Assembly: GCA_017459075.1 (NCBI GenBank)
Contig: JAFUDQ010000021.1
Coordinates: 44,442-108,441 of the forward strand
Length of the DNA: 64,000 nt
Direction: 5' to 3'
From: Bacteroidales bacterium
GTDB taxonomy: Bacteria > Bacteroidota > Bacteroidia > Bacteroidales > UBA932
Below, in pieces: positions 26,325-34,069 of the stretch (its first letter is position 1; each line of letters opens with the position of its first letter). The notes beneath the pieces are model-generated. The model saw only the letters and a list, made by a program, of their open reading frames with translations, was not told where the DNA came from and did not search any database. A program made the position numbers and the translations under genes.

Positions 26325-27211
26325 ATGAAATATACGACACTTGGCAACACCGGGATTAAAGTTTCCCGCATCTGCGTAGGCTGCATGTCCTACGGAAAAG
26401 CTTCTGAGAACTTCCACGAGTGGACTTTGGGTCCGGAGGATACACAGGCGATGGTAAAGCACGCAATAAAGTAGTTATTGCATCAAAGGTATTCTTCAAC
26501 GAAGGCTGTCTCTCCAGCGAGGCCATTCTTCGGGAGATCAATGGCACACTGCAGCGGTTGGGGACCGATTATCTGGATCTGTATCAGATTCACCGTTTCG
26601 ATTATGGTACACCGATTGAAGAAACCATGGAAGCACTAGATTCCCTGGTGAAAGCCGGAAAGGTCCGCGCCATCGGAGCATCGGCCATGTACGGCTACCA
26701 GTTCCACAATATGCAGATTTGCGCGCAGCAGAATGGTTGGACACTGTTTTCCACCATGCAGAACCATTACAACCTGATGTACCGTGAGGACGAGCGCGAG
26801 CTTATCCCCGTGTGCGAGCAGTTCGGGGTTTCCAGGATCCCCTACTCCCCTCTTGCCGGCGGCCATCTGACCCACCGTGGCTGGGAAAGCGGTACCGCCC
26901 GTTCAAATACCGATAACACCATCCGCAAGAAATATGACCATGCCAAGGAGAACGACCTGCAAATTATTGACCGTGTGGCAGATTTGACCGATAAGCGCGG
27001 TGTTACAATGACGGAGATTGCCCTCGCCTGGGTGCTTGCAAAAGGTGCGGCTTCGCCGATTGTCGGAGCCACCAAGGTTCCGCATTTCGATGCCGCCGTT
27101 CACAGCGTAGACCTGGAACTGTCGGCCGATGAAATCGCCTTCCTGGAAGAGCCTTACCGTGCCCACGAGATTGTAGGAGCCCTCTCCGAAAAAGATTCCA
27201 ACAAACTATAA
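26325..27211 (+). pseudogene. Aldo/keto reductase, internal deletion and frameshift
   Basis: The ATG at 26325 starts MKYTTLGNTGIKVSRICVGC and runs to AMVKHAIK and a TAG at 26472. From 26462 another frame reads NKVVIASKVFFNEGCLS and on to a normal C-terminus (DLYQIHRFDYGTPIEETMEA, VGALSEKDSNKL). About 40 residues around the catalytic Tyr (FFDTANSY in relatives) are missing and the frame has moved. A promoter-like TAAATTTG is at 26296. As written it cannot make a working enzyme. Confidence 0.88.
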
Positions 27212-27889
27212 CTAGTTTTCCACCACGGGCGGCTCTCCATGCGGGCTTATCACGGAATCATCGTCACGTACATAGCGCATCCATTCTTTGGCGGTGTATT
27301 CACGCAGCTGCTCATCAAGTGCAATCCAACAACTGCGGTCATTCTTGGAATAAATCTGATGGTACAATTCGTCCAGCTCCGGATGATTCCTGTGAATCCA
27401 GTCCAGGATGACGGTCCGATAGTCTCCACGGAGGTTCAGATTCTCAAGCCAGACCTAATTGCACTGCTTCTTCGCTCTGTCGATGATGGCTTGAACGTCG
27501 GTGATGCCGGGGAAAATGAGTGAGATGAAACAGCTGGTCTGTACTCCGGCTTCATAGAACTGGCGCATGGCTTCCAGTCTGCGCTCAATGCTCACGCCCT
27601 TGTGCGGCGTTTTCTTGAAGTCCAGGCCGAGTGCCTTGCCGAAGATTTCCGTAGTCATGCAACCGCTGGTGTGGATGCCGAACTGTTCATAGTTTTCCTT
27701 GGTAGCGCAGGCCTGCAGCCACTCGCTATAGTATTGGACGGTATCCGTCCGCCGGTATTCAGAATCATCTCTTACGTTTCTTTTGTCCCATCCGGTCATA
27801 ATGGTTCCACATCTCCCAGATGAGGATTTCCTGCGCATCAGTTTCACGCGGTCCTTTTCACCGCCCCTGGTATAGCGGATTTCGTACAT
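27212..27889 (-). pseudogene. Radical SAM (SPL-like) gene, truncated with an amber stop
   Basis: The frame from 27889 reads TIMTGWDKRNVRDDSEYR, HTSGCMTTEIFGKALGLDF and SCFISLIFPGITDVQ up to QCN, then TAG at 27455-27457. In the same frame after that stop it goes on VWLENLNLRGDYRTVILDW and ends at 27212. One base change from a Leu or Trp codon would give the stop. The N-terminal third with the CxxxCxxC cluster is also missing. Family assignment is by resemblance to spore-photolyase-like radical SAM proteins. Confidence 0.72.
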
Positions 27890-28477
27890 CTAATCTTCGG
27901 GCTCAATGATATTGACCCGTCCAGGCTTACGAGGCTTCTCGGCAGGATAGTCACCCTTGCAATAGCCCAGAAGCACGAAACAGCGGGCAACGTAGCCAAG
28001 CGGAACGCCCCAGTCGTACATCAGCTTGTGGCCGTAGTCACTGTCGAAGGTCTCTTCGCCTCGGGCAATGATGCAGGAACTGATGCCCAGTTCAGTGGCG
28101 GCCAGGACCATATTCTCTGCACAGCAGAAAGAGTCCGGAATGCTGTAGAGGAAATTGCCTTGGGCAAAGATGACGCACACCGTGGGAGCTCCGTAGAAAC
28201 CACTCTTGATGCTGAGGTCGTCGATGATACTGGGCTGCTCCTTGGACACGAAGTTCCCGGACAGGCGGGAACGGTCCAGTTTGCCCAAATTCATCTTGCC
28301 TACAGCCTCCGTGAGTTTGGGATCGCGGAGCGCCACAATCATGCTGCGCTGGCCGCCGCCGGCATTGGGCGCATAGAGACCCGCTTCGATAATCTTCTTC
28401 AGGTCTTCCCTGGGAATCTGCCGGTCCTCGTACTTACGGATGGACCGGCGGTATTTTATCAGTTCAAATAAATCCAT
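27890..28477 (-). CDS. Nitroreductase-family protein
   Basis: 195 residues. FMN-binding motifs IKYRRSIRKYEDRQIPREDL near the start, GLYAPNAGGGQRSM, and ENMVLAATELGISSCIIARG. It follows the radical SAM maturase by 5 bases on the same strand, so it belongs to the RiPP-like operon and might act on the peptide as a dehydrogenase, or may be unrelated. Its stop abuts the ATG of the broken radical SAM gene. Confidence 0.87.
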   Translation of the reverse strand: MDLFELIKYRRSIRKYEDRQIPREDLKKIIEAGLYAPNAGGGQRSMIVALRDPKLTEAVGKMNLGKLDRSRLSGNFVSKEQPSIIDDLSIKSGFYGAPTVCVIFAQGNFLYSIPDSFCCAENMVLAATELGISSCIIARGEETFDSDYGHKLMYDWGVPLGYVARCFVLLGYCKGDYPAEKPRKPGRVNIIEPED

Positions 28478-28482
28478 AGTTC

Positions 28483-29532
28483 TTATTCGTCATTCCCGGC
28501 TTGACCGGGAATCTCTTTCCAGCATTGTGGGTCAGGTGCATAAAAGTTATGGGTGTAGCCGTAGGTTACTGCGGGGCAGCCCCGACAGAAGCGGAGCAGC
28601 TCGCAGCGGCGGCATTTCTCGAATTTCTCATATTGGCGGAACTTCTCCATCTCAGGGCCTGTCCAGAGGTCGTAAAGCGGAGTCTTCCGCACGTTGCCGA
28701 CAATGCTGTCAAACCTCCGGCAGGCCATTACATCGCCGTTCGGGCAGATGGTGAAATGGCAGTTGCCGCAGTTGCATCCGTCGTAAATCAGGTTCTCATC
28801 CAACCCTTCCGGAATCTTGAACAGGCCGTTTTCATAGAGGTACAGCGTCCAAAGGTGATCCTTCAGGTTGAAGTAAGTGCCTGAATCCTTGTACTGCTGA
28901 TACTTTTTCCAGCAGCGGTCCAGCACGTCGCGGTACTGTAGCGGTGTCAGATGGGCCGATTTCTCCGTGGAGGTGGGGCAATAGCGCCCGAAGGCAAAGA
29001 CATCGGCCTTATGCGCCACCACGGTGTCGATGATTTCCCCCATTTGGTCGGCGTTGACAGCGGAAACGGTGGTCATGATGGCCACCTTGATACCGGCATT
29101 CTTCAGCACGGCAATCTTCTCCAATGTGATGTCATAGGAGCCAGGCTTTCGCATCCAGTCGTGCGTTTCTCGGTTTCCGTCGATAGAGAGCTGATACTTC
29201 TCGCAGCCGTAGGACTTCAGCTTTGCGCAGACTTCATCAGTCAGGTGGAAGGGATTGCCCAGAATGGTAAAGGGTATTTTCCGCTCCCTGAGCATTCCCA
29301 GGATTTCCCAGATCTGCGGATGCAGCACAGGGTCGCCGCCGGTGATATAGAAATACGGCACGCGCTCCTCCATCCGGGAGCACATGTTCACGCAATTGTC
29401 TATAACCCGACGGGCATCCGGGAGGCTTGTTGTGATAAGCTTCGGATGCCCCTCGGCAAAGATATAACAGTGTTTACACCGCTGATCGCAATAATCAGTG
29501 ATGTGCCACTGGAATGCGAAGTACTGCAGCAT
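28483..29532 (-). CDS. Radical SAM/SPASM peptide maturase, ACGX-type
   Basis: 349 residues from the ATG at 29532, which overlaps the stop of the precursor gene as TAATG; an ATG 15 bases upstream is less likely. The radical SAM cluster is Cys15, Cys19, Cys22 in DYCDQRCKHCY. The SPASM region has CNCGNCHFTICPNGDVMACR and, later, CRRCELLRFCRGC, enough Cys for auxiliary clusters. It should modify the ACG-repeat peptide, perhaps forming thioether links. The last residues (EIPGQAGNDE) are encoded by a dispersed palindromic repeat and are not native to the family. Confidence 0.9.
   Translation of the reverse strand: MLQYFAFQWHITDYCDQRCKHCYIFAEGHPKLITTSLPDARRVIDNCVNMCSRMEERVPYFYITGGDPVLHPQIWEILGMLRERKIPFTILGNPFHLTDEVCAKLKSYGCEKYQLSIDGNRETHDWMRKPGSYDITLEKIAVLKNAGIKVAIMTTVSAVNADQMGEIIDTVVAHKADVFAFGRYCPTSTEKSAHLTPLQYRDVLDRCWKKYQQYKDSGTYFNLKDHLWTLYLYENGLFKIPEGLDENLIYDGCNCGNCHFTICPNGDVMACRRFDSIVGNVRKTPLYDLWTGPEMEKFRQYEKFEKCRRCELLRFCRGCPAVTYGYTHNFYAPDPQCWKEIPGQAGNDE
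28488..28515. repeat. REP-like repeat forming the end of the maturase gene
   Basis: CGTCATTCCCGGCTTGACCG then GGAATCTC, with arms ATTCCCGG and CCGGGAAT. It supplies the last nine codons and lies against the stop of the maturase. Confidence 0.75.
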
Positions 29533-29744
29533 TACTTGGCTCCGCAAGCGCTACCGCAGGCCGCGGGCTTCTGCTCAGGCTCTGCTGCACCGCAGGCGCT
29601 GGGCTTGGGCTCAGCAGCGCCACAGGCACAGCCGCAAGCGGCGGGTTTCTCTTCGGGCTTGGCGGCACCACAGGCGCTGCCGCATGCAGACGAAGCCTGC
29701 TGTGCAAAGCTCATCACAAATCCTCCGATGTTTGCTCTCTTCAT
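29532..29744 (-). CDS. ACG-repeat Cys-rich RiPP precursor peptide
   Basis: 70 residues. A leader of about 19 residues (MKRANIGGFVMSFAQQASS) is followed by a core with seven ACG triplets and eight Cys (21, 25, 37, 39, 41, 51, 63, 67). They occur as ACGxACG pairs and one single, separated by Pro/Glu/Lys linkers. This is the pattern of the ACGX-repeat peptides that pair with a radical SAM/SPASM maturase. The ATG at 29744 is chosen because upstream codons lack leader features and run toward the HxlR gene. Its stop is coupled to the maturase start (TAATG). Confidence 0.88.
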   Translation of the reverse strand: MKRANIGGFVMSFAQQASSACGSACGAAKPEEKPAACGCACGAAEPKPSACGAAEPEQKPAACGSACGAK

Positions 29745-29794
29745 GTTTTTGTGGGTTTTAAGTGAATGTTTGGGGATTATATCGAATGACACGA

Positions 29795-30163
29795 TTATTC
29801 TTGAGAGTGCTTCTCCCGGTCTGCAATAATGCCGGAGAAGTTCTCCAGCGACCAGGAGAGGAGCTGATCCAAAATGGTCATTACAGATAGTGCCCGTTCC
29901 GTCAGTGAGTACTCCACCTTGACAGGAACGGCAGGCGTAACCTTGCGGGAAACCAGTCCGTCGGCCTCCATGCTCTTGAGCGTCACAGTGAGGCTCTTCT
30001 GGGAGATGTCCGGAATGGCCCGCTTAATGTCATTGAAGCGGAGCGTATCCTTATGCTCCAAGGTGTAGAGCACCAGCAGGGTCCACTTATCCATCATCCG
30101 GGAGAGGATGTTTCTGATGGGACAATCCGGGAACATGGCATCTCTGATATCTTTTCTATCCAT
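29795..30163 (-). CDS. HxlR-family transcriptional regulator
   Basis: 122 residues, a winged helix with the usual DCPIRNILSRMMDKWTLLVL start and ISQKSLTVTLKSMEADGLVS recognition region. Cys14 is in the position used by redox- or electrophile-sensing members. It lies 50 bases upstream of the ACG-repeat gene on the same strand and may control that locus. Possible operator half-sites (GTTAC) are found upstream of its start. Confidence 0.9.
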   Translation of the reverse strand: MDRKDIRDAMFPDCPIRNILSRMMDKWTLLVLYTLEHKDTLRFNDIKRAIPDISQKSLTVTLKSMEADGLVSRKVTPAVPVKVEYSLTERALSVMTILDQLLSWSLENFSGIIADREKHSQE

Positions 30164-30580
30164 AATGAGTGGAGTTTTTAGACTTGGTTACTATTTGTTA
30201 CTGCAAAGGTGCGAACTTTTTGATTATCAAACAAGAAGGCACTTTGTCGAAACATAGTTACCTGCAAGTAACCGTTGTTGAAATCCAATAGATTAGCCCG
30301 AGAAAAAAGTTTGATTTTTTTCAAAAGAATAAAAAAGCCCCGCTGAAAGGCATGCATTGGCGCATTCTTCCTTGGCAGCAAAGCCCTGACACTCCATCGA
30401 GAATGCCTGGCTTGTATCGTACTGATAAATTTGTAATCCTTCCGATTGGTCTAAACCGGCAGAAAAATTGAACCAAATAGAAAGGTCTATATGGCCGTTT
30501 CGGTGTACCTTTGCACCCGGAAAGTTTAATCAAACACATTTCAGACATGTAATCAATGTGAAACCAAAAATACTGTAACA
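30164..30580. other. Divergent intergenic region with GTTAC half-sites
   Basis: Between the HxlR gene and the plus-strand NTF2-like gene. It holds GTTAC at 30187 and 30197 (10 bases apart, one helical turn) and a palindrome GTTAC N6 GTAAC at 30257-30272, which could be HxlR sites. The -7 box for the plus-strand gene is at 30506. No gene was seen in the middle, only A/T-rich and decayed sequence. Confidence 0.45.
30506..30513 (+). promoter_or_regulatory. -7 promoter box for the NTF2-like gene
   Basis: TACCTTTG matches TAnnTTTG, 67 bases before the ATG. Confidence 0.5.
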
Positions 30581-30940
30581 ATGAACAAGAACAATGAAAC
30601 CGTTCAGGGCATTCTGAATGCCATCGAACTTTATGCAGAAGCAGGCCGCAAGGCCAGCCGCGAACTCGGCCAGAAAGCCTTCACCCCGGACGCCATCATG
30701 AGCTGGGTGGAGAATGGTAAGATCGTCACCGTCCCCATCAACGCCCTCTTTGACGTGTTGGAGCAGACCGGAGAGGAGGAAGTGACTTACAGCGTCGAGG
30801 ACGTGACCGTCGCCGGAAACATTGCTTTCGCGCGCATCTCTTCCTCGTTCAGCAAACTCACCACCTTCAACGACATGTTCACCCTCGCAGAGCAGAACGG
30901 TGAGTGGAAGATTGTAAGCAAAATTTACAGCGTGAAGTAA
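30581..30940 (+). CDS. NTF2-like (putative lumazine-binding) small protein
   Basis: 119 residues with an NTF2 fold pattern: N-terminal helices (GILNAIELYAEAGRKASREL), central strands, and the closing TTFNDMFTLAEQNGEWKIVSK. This matches the putative lumazine-binding family, which lacks proven activity. It is followed by an AraC gene after about 60 bases. Confidence 0.8.
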   Translation: MNKNNETVQGILNAIELYAEAGRKASRELGQKAFTPDAIMSWVENGKIVTVPINALFDVLEQTGEEEVTYSVEDVTVAGNIAFARISSSFSKLTTFNDMFTLAEQNGEWKIVSKIYSVK

Positions 30941-30974
30941 TCCGTACAAATGATATGGTCTGCAGAATTATTCG

Positions 30975-30982
30975 TAACTTTG
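30975..30982 (+). promoter_or_regulatory. -7 promoter box for the AraC gene at 31001
   Basis: TAACTTTG, exact consensus, 18 bases before the ATG at 31001. It argues for that ATG and against the upstream one at 30950, which would lie before the box. Confidence 0.5.
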
Positions 30983-31000
30983 CGGACCATTTGTTTTCTT

Positions 31001-31861
31001 ATGACCATTCTAAAATTCCCGTCCGCCCTCATTAGCGGAGACTGCACCACCTCGTCCCTTACGCTGGACGGAGGCTCCATCATCGACCAGTGCATCGTCA
31101 CCGCGGGAGAGAAGGGCACGTTCTTTCTGGAGCAGCATCTTCTCTACGTGGTTCTTGGCGGCAGCGTCAAATTGACCTGCGGACGCCAGAGCTGGACAGT
31201 GGGAAAGAACGAAATGATCTTGCTGCGAAAGGCCCATAGCGTCAGCTACGAGAAGCAAGGCAACCCGGAGACCGGGCTTTTCGAAAGCCAGCTCTTCGCC
31301 ATCAACGATGACCTGCTGGCCGAGTTCCTGACCTCGCAGCATGTGACCATTCCGCCGATGACCGAGGAATACGGTGCCAAGGTTAGTCCGATGAGCGAGC
31401 GCTTGGTGGCCTACTGCTGGTCGCTCGCGCCATATTTCAATGACCCTTCTCAGGTGAATCCGGGCCTACTGAAACTAAAGGTGATGGAACTCCTGTACAA
31501 CGTCATGGACTGCTCCAAGAACATCTTCCGGCAGATGCTCCAGCTGCGTCAGCCGGTCAAGACCGACCTGCACCGCGTGGTGGAAGAGAACTACACCAGC
31601 CCGGTGACGCTGGAAGACCTCGCTTATCTGAGCGGTCGTAGTCTCTCCACTTTCAAGCGCGATTTCCAGGAGACCTACGGAGAGTCTCCCGCCAAATGGA
31701 TACGTACCCAGCGCCTCCATAAAGCCCATCAGATGCTAGAAGCCTCCAATATGTCCGTGGCAGACGTAGCCTACAGTCTGGGCTTTGAAAACCCCACCCA
31801 CTTCAGCCGCATCTTCAAGGAGCACTTCGGAACTTCTCCATCAGTAATAGCGGCGAACTGA
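31001..31861 (+). CDS. AraC-family transcriptional regulator
   Basis: 286 residues. An N-terminal cupin-like sensing domain (VVLGGSVKLTCGRQSW) and a C-terminal AraC double HTH (YLSGRSLSTFKRDFQETYGE, SVADVAYSLGFENPTHFSRI). Start chosen from the promoter. It is the intact parent or sister of the fragment at 17716; the last 43 codons and the terminator are shared. Likely target is the NTF2-like gene upstream. Confidence 0.9.
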   Translation: MTILKFPSALISGDCTTSSLTLDGGSIIDQCIVTAGEKGTFFLEQHLLYVVLGGSVKLTCGRQSWTVGKNEMILLRKAHSVSYEKQGNPETGLFESQLFAINDDLLAEFLTSQHVTIPPMTEEYGAKVSPMSERLVAYCWSLAPYFNDPSQVNPGLLKLKVMELLYNVMDCSKNIFRQMLQLRQPVKTDLHRVVEENYTSPVTLEDLAYLSGRSLSTFKRDFQETYGESPAKWIRTQRLHKAHQMLEASNMSVADVAYSLGFENPTHFSRIFKEHFGTSPSVIAAN

Positions 31862-31869
31862 GACAACGA

Positions 31870-31899
31870 GCCCCGGCACTCCTTCTGGACTGTCGGGGC
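31870..31899 (+). terminator. Hairpin terminator after the AraC gene
   Basis: Arms GCCCCGGCA and TGTCGGGGC, just after the stop; copy of the hairpin at 17898. Confidence 0.6.
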
Positions 31900-31924
31900 C
31901 TATGTTACACCGATAAATGTGAAT

Positions 31925-32251
31925 TTACTTCATCGGATTCTTTTTCCCCTTCGGCTTAGGGAGTGCCGGAATCGTGGCTTTGATAAGTGTTGTCAGGTAA
32001 TCCCTATCATCAACATCACTGATATAGAAGTAGTCTTTCGCACCGTTGTACGGCGGTCGCAGGATAACATCCTTCAAGACAGACCTACCGGACTCAGTAA
32101 CTTTAACATAGAAGTTGTTGTCGCAGATGAGACCGAAGAGAACACCGTTGCAATAAGCACAATAATCTCCCATCATTTTCTTGACCGCTATCTCCCCAGC
32201 ACCTGAGCACTGGTCGATAATATATTGGATGAAGTCTGGATTGCAAGCCAT
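31925..32251 (-). CDS. TfoX/Sxy N-terminal domain protein
   Basis: 108 residues. The pattern IAVKKMMGDYCAYCNGVLFG and LICDNNFYVKVTESG matches TfoX_N. There is no C-terminal TfoX domain. In Haemophilus the full protein is a competence regulator, but one-domain forms in Bacteroidota have no known role. It stands alone on the minus strand after a terminator. Confidence 0.85.
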   Translation of the reverse strand: MACNPDFIQYIIDQCSGAGEIAVKKMMGDYCAYCNGVLFGLICDNNFYVKVTESGRSVLKDVILRPPYNGAKDYFYISDVDDRDYLTTLIKATIPALPKPKGKKNPMK

Positions 32252-32308
32252 AAATTTCGATTTATCAGCGCAAATATACTCACTTTTAGCGACATGACCA
32301 TAAGAAAA

Positions 32309-32333
32309 CCTCGCTGGAGGGTCTCCAACGAGG
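32309..32333 (-). terminator. Rho-independent terminator
   Basis: Arms CCTCGCTGGAG and CTCCAACGAGG. Read on the minus strand the hairpin is followed by TTTTCTT. It ends transcripts coming from the HxlR gene at 32468. Confidence 0.7.
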
Positions 32334-32372
32334 CAAACAGGTTCAGGTTTCAGTCACGAGGACTGGCGAGGA

Positions 32373-32471
32373 CTAGTCTCCACCTCCGGCGGGCTCTTCA
32401 GCTGCAGCAGCGGCTTCCCACTTGGCCTCCGCCAGCATGGTGCCGGACTTCTCTCCGGTGCTGGAGTTCAC
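32373..32471 (-). pseudogene. C-terminal fragment shared with the 63.15 kb locus
   Basis: The frame reads VNSSTGEKSGTMLAEAKWEA then AAAAEEPAGGGD and stop. The plus strand at 63143-63239 has the same 33 codons with few changes, also ending in a stop after GGGD. It begins exactly at the stop of the HxlR gene. The parent family is not recognised. Confidence 0.65.
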
Positions 32472-32827
32472 TTCACAATTACCTTCCCGCCGGTGACGTC
32501 CTGAAAATGCTCGGTGGCCCAGCTGATAAGGCCTTCAACATGCGGCATCAGTGACTTGCCAAGCGGGGTAAGACTATATTCCACCCGGGGAGGAATCTCC
32601 GGGTATGCCTTTCTATGTACAAGGCCGTCGCGCTCCAGGTCTTTCAACTTGGAGGAAAGCATCTTCTGGGAAACATCGGACATCTCCTTATAGATTTGGC
32701 CAAATCGGAGCGTGCCACCCTGATGCAGGTGATATAATACAAGAAGTGACCATTTGTCTCCAAATCGGTCGATAACGTTACGGATGGGGCAAGTCAGGTA
32801 AGCAGTGTTAAATTGGATCTTGGTAAA
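32468..32827 (-). CDS. HxlR-family regulator, start codon not found
   Basis: The frame holds a good HxlR winged helix: LTCPIRNVIDRFGDKWSLLV, then FGQIYKEMSDVSQKMLSSKL and a C-terminus ending GKVIVK. An ATG exists only at 32683, which would cut off the first helix. Upstream the frame is closed by TGA at 32828-32830, just before the first expected residue. Either an unusual start such as ATC is used or the 5' end has been lost. The 3' end also abuts a foreign fragment. It is divergent from the cupin gene at 32861, its probable target if functional. Confidence 0.65.
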   Translation of the reverse strand, partial: FTKIQFNTAYLTCPIRNVIDRFGDKWSLLVLYHLHQGGTLRFGQIYKEMSDVSQKMLSSKLKDLERDGLVHRKAYPEIPPRVEYSLTPLGKSLMPHVEGLISWATEHFQDVTGGKVIVK

Positions 32828-32848
32828 TCAACCGTAATCATAATTGGT

Positions 32849-32856
32849 TATCTTTG
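32849..32856 (+). promoter_or_regulatory. -7 promoter box, 4 bases before the cupin gene
   Basis: TATCTTTG, exact match to TAnnTTTG, four bases before the ATG at 32861. Confidence 0.55.
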
Positions 32857-32860
32857 CACC

Positions 32861-33967
32861 ATGAAAAAGATATTACTGATAATCTCCACAGTGCTGACGA
32901 TGGCGGCATGTGGTAACAAGACAACAATGGACAAGGATATGAACACTCTCACTTTCAACCAGGAGCAGGCAGCTTGGATGTCGGCCATTGCCTGCAATGA
33001 GGCCAAGGCCGATTATGTAGCACTGGCCGATGCAATTAACGGTGGTCTTGATGCCGGCCTGACCGTTAGCCAAATTAAGGAGGCAGTTTCCCAACTATAT
33101 GCTTACACCGGTTTTCCGCGTTCGCTGAATGCACTGGGCACGCTACAGCGTGTTTTGGAGCAGCGCAAGGCCGATGGTAAAACATCCATCGACGGTGAGG
33201 ATGCATCGCCGCTGCCTTCCGGTTACGATGCCCTGAAACAGGGAACCGAGGTCCAGACCAAATTAAGTGGCCGCGAATTCAATTATACCTTCTCTCCGGC
33301 CGAGGATTACTACCTGAAAGCCCATCTTTTCGGCGATATATTTGCCCGTAACAACCTTTCTCATGCAGACCGTGAGCTCATTACCGTAAGTGCGCTCAGC
33401 GGCCTGGAGAATGTAATGCCGCAGCTACAGGCGCATGTGCGCGGTGCCCTCAATATGGGTGTTACAGATGAGCAGCTGCGCGGCATTCCTGCCGCTCTCA
33501 AGGCCGCCGGCCTGGTGTCTGAAGCCTCCCGCGCAGAAGCCGCCATCGCCAGTGCCGTAGATGGAAAAGCCCTGGCTTTCACACCTTCCGAGTGGCCGCT
33601 TGGGGAGCCTAACACAATGTTTGCCAAGTACTTCACAGGCAACAGTTACCTGGCAGTGCTTAATGACAAAGGTCTCTACAACGTCACCTTCGAGCCCGGT
33701 TGCCGCAACAACTGGCATATCCACCACGGCGCAGTACAAGTCCTCATCTGCGTAGCCGGCCACGGCTGGTATCAGGAATGGGGAAAAGACGCAGTAGCAA
33801 TAAAACCCGGCATGGTCATCACCATCCCGGAGGGTGTAAAACACTGGCACGGCGCCGCCACCGACAGCTGGTTCCAGCACCTGACCTATCACGCCGATGC
33901 CAAGCCCGGCAACACCACCGAGTGGCTTGAACCCGTCTCTGACGAGCACTATAACAACTTGCAATAA
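32861..33967 (+). CDS. Carboxymuconolactone decarboxylase-like plus cupin lipoprotein
   Basis: 368 residues from the ATG at 32861, which gives a lipoprotein signal (TVLTMAAC, Cys17). The middle holds a CMD/AhpD-like helical domain (about 120-220, DRELITVSALSGLENVMPQL) and the C-terminus a cupin (WHIHHGAVQVLICVAGHGWY, then HWHG) with metal-binding His. This fused, exported form is common in gut Bacteroidota next to HxlR or AraC genes and redox enzymes. The substrate is unknown. Confidence 0.87.
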   Translation: MKKILLIISTVLTMAACGNKTTMDKDMNTLTFNQEQAAWMSAIACNEAKADYVALADAINGGLDAGLTVSQIKEAVSQLYAYTGFPRSLNALGTLQRVLEQRKADGKTSIDGEDASPLPSGYDALKQGTEVQTKLSGREFNYTFSPAEDYYLKAHLFGDIFARNNLSHADRELITVSALSGLENVMPQLQAHVRGALNMGVTDEQLRGIPAALKAAGLVSEASRAEAAIASAVDGKALAFTPSEWPLGEPNTMFAKYFTGNSYLAVLNDKGLYNVTFEPGCRNNWHIHHGAVQVLICVAGHGWYQEWGKDAVAIKPGMVITIPEGVKHWHGAATDSWFQHLTYHADAKPGNTTEWLEPVSDEHYNNLQ

Positions 33968-33972
33968 GGTGA

Positions 33973-34069
33973 GGCTGACCAAAAAGTAGATTCTTCGGCA
34001 GATGAACCTACCTCAGAATGACACCAGACCGTCATTCTGAACGGAGTGAAGAATCTTTTTTGGTCAGCC
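33973..34069. repeat. Long nested inverted repeat between convergent genes
   Basis: Three arm pairs nest around a short loop: GGCTGACCAAAAA (33973) with TTTTTGGTCAGCC (34057), AGATTCTTC (33988) with GAAGAATCT (34048), and TCAGAATGAC (34013) with GTCATTCTGA (34031). The inner part is the GTCATTCTGA-type dispersed repeat. It probably ends both the cupin gene and the convergent AraC gene. Confidence 0.75.

Noticed and set aside
26084-26386. 100-codon minus-strand frame over the MITE-like element
   Set aside because: It overlaps the start of the aldo/keto reductase and the inverted arms, with no protein-like pattern.
29495-29765. Other frames over the ACG-repeat gene on both strands
   Set aside because: They are low-complexity shadows of the repeat; only one frame gives the ACG pattern, a leader and the TAATG coupling.
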